DNA of 32,557 nucleotides, from contig DVOA01000127.1 of the NCBI GenBank assembly GCA_018714005.1, positions 1-32,557 of the forward strand. Reading direction: 5' to 3'. The position numbers and the translations under genes were made by a program. The DNA comes from Spyradomonas excrementavium (lineage in GTDB: Bacteria > Cyanobacteriota > Vampirovibrionia > Gastranaerophilales > Gastranaerophilaceae). A model generated the notes under the pieces. That model saw only the letters and a list, made by a program, of their open reading frames with translations. It ran no database searches and was not told the origin of the DNA. This document shows, piece by piece, positions 25,220 through 32,552 of this stretch (its first letter is position 1; each line of letters opens with the position of its first letter).

Positions 25220-26110
25220 ATGGAAAAAATAGAAACTTTTGAAGATTTAATAAGTTACAGCGATTCTTCGGGGAAAAAAATTTGTAAAATCTGCGAGGAG
25301 GCTGAGGCGGAACATTTTGAAATTCCTGTTTCAAAAGTGCGTGAAAAAGTTAAAAATCACCTCGACGCGATGAAAAATGCAATAAATATCGGGCTGGAAT
25401 CAAAAGAAAAGTCTGCCAGCGGGCTGTGCGGGGAGGATTGTGCAAAACTCAAGGCCCATTATGAACATGGAACAACGCTTTTTTCAAAAACATATCAAAA
25501 AGTGCTTTTGTATGCGCTGGCTACGATTGAGCAGAATCTTCGCATGGGGAAAATCGTTGCCTGCCCGACGGCGGGTTCGTGCGGGATTGTTCCTGCGGTG
25601 ATAATCGCGCTTTCAGAGGCAATTAACGCGCCGGAAGAGGAGCAGATTAATGCGCTTTTGACTGCGGGCATGATTGGAGAGATTGTTTCTCATAAAGTTG
25701 CTCTGGCGGGTGCGGTTGCCGGATGTCAGGGCGAGTGCGGCGTTGCTGCGGCAATGGCTGCGGGTGCTCTTGTTGAGCTGTACGGGGGAAGTTCGTCGCT
25801 GGTTGTAAATGCTGCTGCTTTGACGTTGAAAAATATTATGGGGCTTGTTTGTGACCCTGTGGCGGGGCTGGTTGAGGTTCCCTGCGTGAAACGGAATGCT
25901 TTTCTCGCCATAAACGCTGTTACGGCGGCAGAATTGGCGATGGCGGGGGTAAAATCCGTTATTCCTGCGGATGAAGTTGTGGACGCAATGCGGCAGGTCG
26001 GGCAATTAATGTCGCCCCATCTGAAAGAAAGCTCCGAGGCGGGGCTTGCTGTGACCAAAACCGGACTTGAGATTTCCGAGCGCCTTGCAAAGCAGTGGGG
26101 GCTGGCGTAG
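25220..26110 (+). CDS. sdaAA: L-serine dehydratase, alpha subunit
   Basis: Catalytic subunit binding the 4Fe-4S cluster. 296 residues. The family core is complete: KIVACPTAGSCGIVPAVI, AGCQGECGVAAAMAAG and GLVCDPVAGLVEVPCVKRN, which together provide the conserved cluster cysteines. The ATG at 25220 follows the sdaAB stop by 7 nt; an earlier in-frame ATG at 25196 would overlap sdaAB and adds a non-conserved basic leader. No strong ribosome site, consistent with coupling to sdaAB. It converges with the aldolase gene with only 9 nt between stops and no visible terminator. Confidence 0.95.
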   Translation: MEKIETFEDLISYSDSSGKKICKICEEAEAEHFEIPVSKVREKVKNHLDAMKNAINIGLESKEKSASGLCGEDCAKLKAHYEHGTTLFSKTYQKVLLYALATIEQNLRMGKIVACPTAGSCGIVPAVIIALSEAINAPEEEQINALLTAGMIGEIVSHKVALAGAVAGCQGECGVAAAMAAGALVELYGGSSSLVVNAAALTLKNIMGLVCDPVAGLVEVPCVKRNAFLAINAVTAAELAMAGVKSVIPADEVVDAMRQVGQLMSPHLKESSEAGLAVTKTGLEISERLAKQWGLA

Positions 26111-26119
26111 GTTAGAAAT

Positions 26120-26764
26120 TTACGCTTTACCCATCAATTTGCGCAATTCGTAGATTTCCTCGATGTGTTTTTGCGACAAATCGTGTGAACCGCCCAGAAT
26201 AAAGGAATTCAAATAAATCTGCGCGTATGTTTCAGCGGTTTCCATCTTGTAATATGCGTCTTTTATGTCTTTTCCGCCGATGATAATCCCATGATTCGCC
26301 ATCAGCACCGCGTCATGCTTGTCAAAGAATTTTGAAGTAAATTCGACCAAATCATCCGATGAGGGCATTGCGTAGTCAGCGAGCGGAATTTCGCCAAAAT
26401 AGAAAACATTCTCCGAGATAATCGGTTTTGATAAAGGTATGTGAGCCACTGCAAACGATGAAACATAAGGCGCATGACAGTGAATAATTGCGTTTATGTC
26501 AGGGCGCATTTCATAAATCCGTGCGTGGAGGTGTTTTTCGGAGGAGGGTTTCTTTTTTCCTTTAACAAGATTTGTTCCAAAATCCATAATAACAACATCT
26601 TCAGGGCGCAAATCTCCCAGCGCCGAGCCCGACGCCGAAATCATGATATTTTCGCCCAGCCTGACGCTGATATTGCCTGATGTGCCCGGTGTGCAGTTTT
26701 TTTGACCTAATTTTTTGCCGTATTTGATAATCGAAAACAGATTTTTAAATTCATATAAATTCAT
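26120..26764 (-). CDS. Class II aldolase/adducin family protein (fuculose-phosphate aldolase-like)
   Basis: Zinc-dependent family of L-fuculose-1-phosphate aldolase, ribulose-5-phosphate 4-epimerase and methylthioribulose-phosphate dehydratase. 214 residues: the phosphate-binding motif TPGTSGNISVR, the catalytic Glu in SSEKHLHARIY, and the zinc histidines in IIHCHAPY and ANHGIIIGG. The substrate cannot be fixed from the sequence; size and motifs fit an aldolase best. The ATG at 26764 is preferred over 26776 because the latter lies inside the extended -10 TGGTATGAT (complement of 26772-26780); transcription would then begin at the start codon. It is divergent from the sigF-like gene. Confidence 0.85.
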   Translation of the reverse strand: MNLYEFKNLFSIIKYGKKLGQKNCTPGTSGNISVRLGENIMISASGSALGDLRPEDVVIMDFGTNLVKGKKKPSSEKHLHARIYEMRPDINAIIHCHAPYVSSFAVAHIPLSKPIISENVFYFGEIPLADYAMPSSDDLVEFTSKFFDKHDAVLMANHGIIIGGKDIKDAYYKMETAETYAQIYLNSFILGGSHDLSQKHIEEIYELRKLMGKA

Positions 26765-26771
26765 GATTCCT

Positions 26772-26804
26772 ATCATACCAAAGTTTGAGTTAAAATGGTA
26801 TAAT
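26772..26804. promoter_or_regulatory. Back-to-back extended -10 promoters
   Basis: Minus strand TGGTATGAT (complement of 26772-26780) for the aldolase and plus strand TGGTATAAT (26796-26804) for the sigF-like gene, separated by 15 nt and symmetrical (ATACCA/TGGTAT). Divergent transcription from so small a gap suggests mutual interference or shared control. Confidence 0.6.
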
Positions 26805-26824
26805 GTAAAAGCAGGAATTAGAGT

Positions 26825-27610
26825 ATGGTTACAGATACCTACATTAATTATGACGAGGTTGCGCAGTGGCTTGAAGAATACAGAAAGCTCAAAACCTCAC
26901 CCAAAAAAACGCAAATGCAGAACCTTATCGCAATTGCGTGCATGCCCCTTGTAAAAAAAATTGCCCATACTCTCGCCAGAAGAAGCACCGACCCTATTGA
27001 AGACATTATTCAGGTCGGGAGCGTAGGACTTTTGAAAGCAATAAGGCTTTACGACGCGGGTGTGAGCAAAAATTTCAAAAGTTATGCAATGTACATGATT
27101 ACAGGCGAAATCCGCCATTATTTGCGCGATAAAGCCTCCATGATTAAGGCTCCGAGGGCTATTCAGGAGCTTGCTTATCGTGTGCACAAACTCAGCGCGG
27201 AACTTGCCGATGAAATAGGTGAAAATCCTACAGAAATGGAAATTGCCGACAAAATGGATCTTCCTGTTCAAAAAGTTTCGGAGGCAATCGAAGTAGATAG
27301 AAGAAAACACCCGATTTCTCTTGACCAGCTTGCTTTTACAACAGAAGAGGAATATTCGACATGGGGAGATCAGATTGCGGATTTGAGCTACCAAAATTTG
27401 CAGAATTTTCAGGAGGACAGGATTCTTCTTGCGGAATCTTTGAAAAATCTGGACAAATCATACAAAGATGTCATTGATATGATTTATTTTCAGGAAATGA
27501 GCCAGACGCAGGTCGCGGAAAAGCTCGGTATATCGCAAATGCAGATTTCACGCAGGATAAAAAAGGCGCTGCATATGCTTTTTGAGATGATTAGAGAGAA
27601 AAAAGAATGA
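26825..27610 (+). CDS. sigF: Group 3 alternative sigma factor, SigF-like
   Basis: RNA polymerase sigma factor of the SigF/SigB/FliA class. In 261 residues: region 2 (about 35-105: PLVKKIAHTLA, DIIQVGSVGLLKAIRLYD, FKSYAMYMITGEIRHYLRD), region 3 (about 112-165: ENPTEMEIADKMDLP) and region 4 with helix-turn-helix (about 205-255: MSQTQVAEKLGISQMQISRRIKKAL). In cyanobacteria SigF controls type IV pili and motility. Here it overlaps the prepilin peptidase gene by 4 nt (ATGA), a direct operon link to pilus assembly. AGGA at 26812-26815 precedes the ATG. No RsbV/RsbW-type regulators are adjacent. The symbol rests on resemblance. Confidence 0.9.
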   Translation: MVTDTYINYDEVAQWLEEYRKLKTSPKKTQMQNLIAIACMPLVKKIAHTLARRSTDPIEDIIQVGSVGLLKAIRLYDAGVSKNFKSYAMYMITGEIRHYLRDKASMIKAPRAIQELAYRVHKLSAELADEIGENPTEMEIADKMDLPVQKVSEAIEVDRRKHPISLDQLAFTTEEEYSTWGDQIADLSYQNLQNFQEDRILLAESLKNLDKSYKDVIDMIYFQEMSQTQVAEKLGISQMQISRRIKKALHMLFEMIREKKE

Positions 27611-28596
27611 TTTCGATTGAAACAGTTTTGGTAGTTTGGGTTTTTGTGATGGCGATTTGCCTCGGAAGCTTTCTGAATGTTGTTATTCTCCGCGGTTTCA
27701 GCGGTGAATCAATTGTTCTTCCGCCCTCAAAATGCCCGCATTGCTCTCACAAACTGGCGCCATGGGATAATATTCCGGTTCTTTCTTTTCTCGCCCTCGG
27801 GGGAAAATGCCGGTACTGCAAGGAAAAAATCAGCTTTCAATACCCGCTGGTTGAGCTTTTCACCGCACTGACGGTCACGGGGATTTATTTAAAATACGGA
27901 TTTACGCTCAACACGCTGTTTTTAACGGCTGCCGCTGCATTGTGCATTGTGATGGCGGTTTGCGACATAAAAGAACGCATTATTTTCGATACTCATGCTT
28001 ATATTCTGGGCGTTCTGGGGCTGATTTACAACTTTTTTAACATTGCAGGCACAAATCATACAAAAATAACCCTTTTTCTCGCCGGAATTAAGCTTACAAT
28101 CTGGCAATCCTTTATTTATGCGCTTCTCGGGCTTGTTGCCGGCATAATAATAATGGAGGCGCTCGCGCGGATTCCGCAAATTTTTATCGGCAAGCGTGCT
28201 TTCGGAGAGGGCGACACATACATAGCGGGCGCGCTGGGGGCTTTTTTCGGGATTTCAAACCTTATTGTAATTATTTTGTTCAGCCTGATTTTTCAGGTGC
28301 TCATTATACTTCCGATGTTCCTGTACAAGCTTTTCAAACAGAAAAATTACAGGCTTTTCAGCGCTTTAATTCTTTTTTTGCTGCTTTTTGTTCTCATCGC
28401 TCTTGGCAATTTTTATGACGTGCTGGGCGAGGGTTGGCTTTACTGGTTTGCGATTGCGCTGCTTGCGTCGATTGGATATTATTGCTGCCGGGGCATTTTG
28501 ACGGGAATAAAAGACGGAAACGGCCTGACTTACCTGCCTTTCGGCCCTGCGCTCATTCTCGGAGCGTTTGTGGTGATATTTTTTGCCGGTATTTGA
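27607..28596 (+). CDS. pilD: Prepilin peptidase / N-methyltransferase
   Basis: Inner-membrane aspartyl protease (A24 family) that cleaves and N-methylates type IV pilins. 329 residues: an N-terminal helix with GSFLNVVILR; the cytoplasmic zinc-type tetracysteine domain CPHC ... CRYC, which marks the bifunctional form with methyltransferase; then several membrane helices with the two catalytic Asp in VCDIKERIIFD and GEGDTYIAGALGAFFG. It is longer than the usual 260-290 residues because of extra C-terminal helices (ALILFLLLFVLIAL, WFAIALLASIGYY). Translationally coupled to the sigF-like gene (overlap ATGA). Probable substrates are pilins retracted by the PilT encoded at 15530. Confidence 0.95.
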   Translation: MISIETVLVVWVFVMAICLGSFLNVVILRGFSGESIVLPPSKCPHCSHKLAPWDNIPVLSFLALGGKCRYCKEKISFQYPLVELFTALTVTGIYLKYGFTLNTLFLTAAAALCIVMAVCDIKERIIFDTHAYILGVLGLIYNFFNIAGTNHTKITLFLAGIKLTIWQSFIYALLGLVAGIIIMEALARIPQIFIGKRAFGEGDTYIAGALGAFFGISNLIVIILFSLIFQVLIILPMFLYKLFKQKNYRLFSALILFLLLFVLIALGNFYDVLGEGWLYWFAIALLASIGYYCCRGILTGIKDGNGLTYLPFGPALILGAFVVIFFAGI

Positions 28597-28602
28597 ATTT
28601 TT

Positions 28603-28785
28603 TAGCTTAATTCCCCTCTCCTGACGGGAGAGGGTGATTTTTCAATGTGAGCAACGCGAACATTAGAAAAATGGGTGAGGGACGATTAAAAAATAGCCAG
28701 TTCAAGCAGACTGACCCCTGCAAACCTCACAAATACTGTTTTTATCGCTCCCCACCCCGGCCCTCCCCAAGTCGGGGAGGGAGAA
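28603..28785 (+). repeat. Repeat family A, composite copy
   Basis: Begins 7 nt after the pilD stop: TTAGCTTAATTCCCCTCTCC hairpin (CCCTCTC/GGGAGAGGG), linker TTTTTCAATGTGAGCA...GTGAGGGACGATTAAAAA, then ATCGCTCCCCACCC and a CCCTCCCC/GGGGAGGGAG hairpin. Collinear with 6820-7003. The first hairpin may serve as the pilD terminator. Confidence 0.85.
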
Positions 28786-28795
28786 CCAAACAGCC

Positions 28796-28949
28796 TTCCC
28801 CAACTCGGGGAAGGAGCAGTCGTTGCAATACGGCAGTATTGCGTACGAATGCGGATGGGTAGCGGTCACAAGCCATCATAAAAACCTGAAATTTACACTT
28901 TTGCACGTTTTTGCGGTGGGAACTGTTTTACTTTTCCCACCCTACAACT
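28796..28949 (+). repeat. Repeat family B, full copy
   Basis: 154 nt collinear with 20860-21014: TTCCCC/GGGGAAGGAG hairpin, AGCAGTCGTTGCAATACGG..., and the terminal GGTGGGAA/TTCCCACC hairpin (28915-28941) with CTACAACT. Directly follows a family A copy. Confidence 0.75.
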
Positions 28950-28972
28950 GCGAGAGCGAAAGAGTGCATATT

Positions 28973-29030
28973 TTCCCTCTCCCGACGGGAGAGGGTGCCT
29001 GCAGGGCGGGTGAGGGGGCGGTTAAAAAAG
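28973..29030 (+). repeat. Repeat family A fragment
   Basis: TTCCCTCTCCCGACGGGAGAGGG hairpin (28974-28996) followed by GGCGGGTGAGGGGGCGGTTAAAAAAG, the hairpin-plus-linker part of family A. The rest of the gap to 29154 shows no gene. Confidence 0.65.
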
Positions 29031-29154
29031 GGAAAATTCAAAAAAACAACCCGAAATTCCGGAGTTGCTTCGTAACAATAGAAAAAACTTTACCAATTCG
29101 CCGTTTGCCCCGCAATGACGATTTTTGGGGGTATTCCGGCATTTTGAAGCGGAA

Positions 29155-30840
29155 TTAAGAGCAAATTTTCTTCAAATCCTTTTTTGCATTGTCCGAAATC
29201 TGCCTGAAACCGAACTTGTCGCGCAGAAAATTAATCATGTTGGGCGTGAGAATGTTTGCTGAACATTCCGGCAGGTAAATGTCGCGAATCCCGATGAGTT
29301 TGAGGTTAAAAAGGTGCGAAATCGTGTGAAGATTGCACTGCGTCATAAACATCGACACGGGAAATTTTGAAAGGTCAATATTTTCTTTCAATTTTTCAAG
29401 AATCTTGTAAATCAGCGAGGTATTGAAGTACGAATCAATGTGGAAAACATTCTCCCTGTCCGAGCTTACGGCGGTCGAAAGAACATAGCTTGTTTCGGGC
29501 ACATTTGCCACCAGCTCGTTAAAATAATCCTGCGCAAAAAGCGAATGATTAATCAAACCGACGATGAAAAGATGTTTTATCTCGCCGTTTTTGTTTTTTT
29601 CAATGATTTTATCGACTTTTTCCATAATTTTTTGCTCGTCATAACCAACAAGCACCGGAGGCGATTTTACCTCGTCATCAAAGCCTTTTGCGTCGATTGC
29701 AGCCTGAATAACGGGTGAAAAATCATCATTTACGATTTTTCGCATGCCTTTGCCGGAAATCGGGTTGGTTGTAAAAATTCTGCCTCTAAAAAGCCGCTCA
29801 AATTTGTGCTGGGCGTTCTGGGTAATGACGATTGCGCCTTTAAAAAGCGAAAAATCCATCTGAAAATTGTCCAGCGACTTTTGAAAATGCCCGACAAGGT
29901 TGGGATATTGGGCAAATTTCGGGTATGCGTGCGCAACAATCATCCCGTCATGAGTATAAATATTTATATCCTCATTTTTTGTCGCTTCCAGCAGCCTTTC
30001 AAAATCGTACAGATTTTGACCTGTAACAAGGATTGCCGGCCCCTTTTTAATCTCTGTTGAAATCTCCACGGGGCGGATATTTCCGTAATATTCTTCTTTT
30101 GCGCTGTGAAGTTTTCTGTGGATGTCAAAATTTGCTTTTGCAAAATCGTTTATTTTTCGTGTGAGTTTTGCCTCGTTAAAAGTGCTGAAATTCAGGCTGT
30201 TAAAGAGTTTTAAAATTGCATTTGTTTCCTGATTGCAGTCGGATTTGTAATTTTCCAGCTCAACAAGCCTTACGGCAGCGCTTTTTATGAGCTGCAGGAT
30301 GATTTCCGTCAGGTTTTTGACATTTGTGCTCATGGCTTTGTTTCTCAGTACAGCCTGCCTTTCGCCCTGATTTATCATGCTGATGAAGTCAAAATTTTCG
30401 ATTTTTAAGTGCGAATGCAAAATCTGGCAGTCGATATTTCTTTTTTCGCATACCTCCATAAAAACCCGCTCGACTTCTTTCTTTTCACGGTTAATTTCCC
30501 TCAAAAGCTGTTCAAATTCCTGCCTGTTAAACTCATAGCCGACGATGATTAGCGAAAGGTAGCGGATAATTTTGGATTTTAGTGCCGGATTGTCATATCC
30601 CAGCTCAAGCATTTTCACCACGTAATAGGTGATTTGCTTCAATTCGTAAAGCAAAATCTCCATCAAAGAGTACATTACAGGGTCAATGCTGCAATTTCCC
30701 TCGATTGCGCAATCGTTGAATCCGATATTTTCGTCAGCGTAATAGTTAAACATAATTTTCCCGAATCTAGCCCGTCCTCTGTGTAATTCCTTGTTTATGA
30801 GCGGCAATTGTATTTTAAACTCAATCATAATTTTTTCCAT
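29155..30840 (-). CDS. Hybrid-cluster-protein (Hcp) homologue lacking all metal-cluster ligands
   Basis: 561 residues. Residues 265-561 align along their length with Hcp (hydroxylamine/NO reductase): ILVTGQNLYDFERLLE, INIYTHDGMIVAHAYPK, NLVGHFQ, RIFTTNP, DDFSPVIQAA and LKLIGIRDIYLP. But each hybrid-cluster ligand is replaced: the ligand His by Q275, the Glu of YTHGEM by G299, the Cys of SNCI by A343, the persulfide Cys of GGCDG by I430, the Cys of LACGK by V458, the Cys of GQCND missing in a 14-residue deletion, and the Glu of SWFEQKA by N503. The N-terminal Cys motif is also absent. An intact frame of full size argues for a retained non-redox role. Start at 30840 or, equally plausible, the ATG at 30828. 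Neighbours give no function. Confidence 0.8.
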   Translation of the reverse strand: MEKIMIEFKIQLPLINKELHRGRARFGKIMFNYYADENIGFNDCAIEGNCSIDPVMYSLMEILLYELKQITYYVVKMLELGYDNPALKSKIIRYLSLIIVGYEFNRQEFEQLLREINREKKEVERVFMEVCEKRNIDCQILHSHLKIENFDFISMINQGERQAVLRNKAMSTNVKNLTEIILQLIKSAAVRLVELENYKSDCNQETNAILKLFNSLNFSTFNEAKLTRKINDFAKANFDIHRKLHSAKEEYYGNIRPVEISTEIKKGPAILVTGQNLYDFERLLEATKNEDINIYTHDGMIVAHAYPKFAQYPNLVGHFQKSLDNFQMDFSLFKGAIVITQNAQHKFERLFRGRIFTTNPISGKGMRKIVNDDFSPVIQAAIDAKGFDDEVKSPPVLVGYDEQKIMEKVDKIIEKNKNGEIKHLFIVGLINHSLFAQDYFNELVANVPETSYVLSTAVSSDRENVFHIDSYFNTSLIYKILEKLKENIDLSKFPVSMFMTQCNLHTISHLFNLKLIGIRDIYLPECSANILTPNMINFLRDKFGFRQISDNAKKDLKKICS

Positions 30841-30888
30841 TAGAAAAAAGTTTAATTTTTATATTGGGCGGAAGATTAACACTCTGCA

Positions 30889-30944
30889 CTCGCCTGCGCG
30901 GATGGGAGAGGGCATATTTTCCCTCTCCCGAGGGGTTAGCGGGC
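30889..30944. repeat. Repeat family A fragment
   Basis: GGGAGAGGGCATATTTTCCCTCTCCC forms a hairpin (GGGAGAGGG 30904-30912 / CCCTCTCCC 30921-30929), flanked by CTCGCCTGCGCGG, between the Hcp-like gene and the next small gene. Confidence 0.6.
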
Positions 30945-30950
30945 AATACA

Positions 30951-30983
30951 AAAAAGGACAGACCCGAAAAGCCTGCCCTTTTT
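30951..30983 (-). terminator. Terminator of the 60-residue gene
   Basis: AAAAAGGACAG (30951-30961) pairs with CTGCCCTTTTT (30973-30983) with one A/C mismatch, 11-nt loop, 17 nt beyond the stop on the minus strand. Symmetric A/T flanks would also allow plus-strand use. Confidence 0.75.
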
Positions 30984-31000
30984 CATTTGATGTGCGTAAA

Positions 31001-31183
31001 TTAGTACATTTCCAGTCCCATGTAATTTGTTCTTGCCTGATTGGCAGTGGATTCGAGCATTTTTGCAAGCGCGTTTTCCACGAAAATTTTAACTTTTTTT
31101 ACGTCGGCCTGAAGCTTCAAATAATTTTCTTCTTCAAGCTTCTTTAGAGCCAATTTGAACTTGTAAAAATCAAAACCGTACAT
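31001..31183 (-). CDS. Small coiled-coil protein, unknown
   Basis: 60 residues, Lys/Glu/Leu/Ala-rich, almost wholly helical and probably coiled coil (YKFKLALKKLEEENYLKLQ, VKKVKIFVENALAKMLEST). It begins MYGFDFYKF and ends TNYMGLEMY. No signal peptide, no known domain. Support for a real gene: a strong GGGAG ribosome site about 9 nt before the ATG (complement of 31192-31196), a terminator right after the stop, and divergence from the exported SH3-like gene. The function cannot be assigned. Confidence 0.75.
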   Translation of the reverse strand: MYGFDFYKFKLALKKLEEENYLKLQADVKKVKIFVENALAKMLESTANQARTNYMGLEMY

Positions 31184-31274
31184 GATAAATACTCCCTTTT
31201 GTTACTTTCTGTCACATTTAATATAACGGCATTTTGTGTTTTAAACTTTAGTACATTATGTTATATATTTACAT

Positions 31275-31303
31275 TTGTTTACAATATACTTAGGTGCTAT
31301 AAT
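31275..31303 (+). promoter_or_regulatory. Promoter of the exported SH3-like gene
   Basis: TTGTTT (31275-31280), 17-nt spacer, TATAAT (31298-31303) preceded by TGC (extended -10). The start point 7 nt downstream is the A of the ATG at 31310, so the mRNA should be leaderless. Confidence 0.6.
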
Positions 31304-31309
31304 TTTTGT

Positions 31310-31960
31310 ATGAAAAAGTTTTTGTATATATTCCTGTCAATGCTGCTATTTGCGGGCGTTTGCATGGCGTCGGTTCAGCCGACTTATGTTTCTACCGTGC
31401 CGAAAAATGTTTACGGCTTTTTGCAGGTGGAAAAAAATTTCGGAATTTACGATAAACCCGAAGAAAAAGCCCAACTTTTGGACTATATGTCATGGGATAA
31501 TGAAAAAGTTGACCTCAATAACCATAAACTTTACCCGGCGCAGGTTTTCAGTGTTTTTGTGCCCAAAAAAAATTACGCTTTCTGCTATGTTATGGATGAA
31601 GAAAACGGATTTTATAAAATTGTTTATGACAAGAAAAACGGGCTCACGGGCTGGGTTAAGCCTGAAAAATCCGAAAATTTCTGGACGCTCAAGGATTTTT
31701 ATACATATTTCGGTAAGAAAACAAGCCTTTATTACCTGAAAGACGTAGATATTCACACCCGGAACCTGCGCAGCGCCCCGTCAGATACGGCGCAGTCAAT
31801 CGGCGGGTTCAATGTGGCAAAAAACATAAAACTCGTGCTCATAAAAGGAAACTGGGCGCTTGTTTCCGTGATTGATTACGAGGGTACCGTTCCCAAAACC
31901 GGTTTTGTCAAATGGCGCGACGCAGACGGGTCGGTGCTGCTGTTCCCTAAAATGGATTAA
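31310..31960 (+). CDS. Exported protein with SH3-like repeats
   Basis: 216 residues. The signal peptide starts MKKFLYIFLSMLLFAGVCMA, with probable cleavage after CMA or nearby. The mature protein has two bacterial-SH3-like segments. The first (about 40-125) includes FGIYDKPEEKAQLLDY and NGLTGWVKP; the second (about 145-216) includes HTRNLRSAPSDTAQSIGG, NWALVSVID and TGFVKWRDADGS. Both have the RSxPSxxA...GxWxxV...GWV pattern of SH3b domains, which often bind cell-wall or envelope ligands. No enzyme domain is seen. The ATG at 31310 is chosen over an upstream ATG at 31199 because the promoter -10 ends 7 nt before it and the signal peptide begins there. Confidence 0.85.
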   Translation: MKKFLYIFLSMLLFAGVCMASVQPTYVSTVPKNVYGFLQVEKNFGIYDKPEEKAQLLDYMSWDNEKVDLNNHKLYPAQVFSVFVPKKNYAFCYVMDEENGFYKIVYDKKNGLTGWVKPEKSENFWTLKDFYTYFGKKTSLYYLKDVDIHTRNLRSAPSDTAQSIGGFNVAKNIKLVLIKGNWALVSVIDYEGTVPKTGFVKWRDADGSVLLFPKMD

Positions 31961-32143
31961 TCCCGCACCGCAGCCGCGTACGGGCAATTATGTGAATAAA
32001 ACTAAGAAAAGTTAAAAACTGAATAAAAAGCAAAATAAAAATAGATAAAAAACGGACAAAAAACCAAATCCAGGCCCGGTCTAAACAAAAACCCAACCCC
32101 CAACCCTGGCCCAAACCTCATCCCCCAAACTTTATCCTTAAAC

Positions 32144-32467
32144 GTCACCCTGAACTTGTTTCAGGGTCTAATAAGCATGATATATATGTTTTTAACGCTG
32201 AAAAGCTGTTTTATGTTTTCTGGTGCGACCCTGAATCAAGTTCAGGGTGACACAGAACAAACTGTCATGTTGAACTAGTTTTAGCATCGCAAGATTGAAG
32301 TAAATAATCCCAATCTTACGGCCGGAAACTTGATTTTCAAACCTCCGGCGACCCTGAAACAAGTTCAGGGTGACGAAAAGTAAGCCGTCATTCCGGGCTT
32401 GACCCGGAATCGCAAGGTTGAAGTCGATGGACATTGACCTTGCGGCCCTGAATCAAGTTCAGGGTGA
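32144..32467. repeat. Cluster of CCCTGAA-type REP palindromes
   Basis: Copies: 32144-32171 (forward), 32227-32251 (reverse), 32263-32292 (degenerate forward, GTCATGTTGAACTAG), 32350-32374 (reverse), 32387-32413 (variant GTCATTCCGGGCTTGACCCG) and 32444-32467 (reverse). The core is CACCCTGAA / TTCAGGGTG. It fills the gap between the SH3-like gene and the gene beyond the right edge. 31961-32143 before it is A-rich and then C-rich, with no recognisable feature. Confidence 0.8.
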
Positions 32468-32485
32468 CAGAAAGCGTGATGAAAA

Positions 32486-32552
32486 TGTTATAACGCACGT
32501 TATAACCTCATTTCACCCCTATATGTTATAATTGAGAAATTAACATAAGGAG
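32486..32552 (+). promoter_or_regulatory. Promoter, operator-like repeats and ribosome site of a gene starting past the window
   Basis: Extended -10 TGTTATAAT at 32524-32532 and AAGGAG at 32547-32552, placing a start codon at or just after 32558. Upstream, two copies of GTTATAAC (32487-32494 and 32499-32506) spaced by GCAC form a near-palindrome over the -35 region, a candidate operator. Confidence 0.55.

Noticed and set aside
28823..29158. Plus-strand 111-codon frame, similar to one at 20815-21084
   Set aside because: The similarity comes from repeat family B and A sequence shared by both places, not from a conserved gene; no ribosome site.
31199..31309. N-terminal extension of the SH3-like exported protein
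   Set aside because: The extension contains the promoter and is followed by a perfect signal peptide start at 31310.
32144..32467. CRISPR array
   Set aside because: Repeats are palindromic, alternate in orientation, vary in sequence and have irregular spacing; no cas genes.
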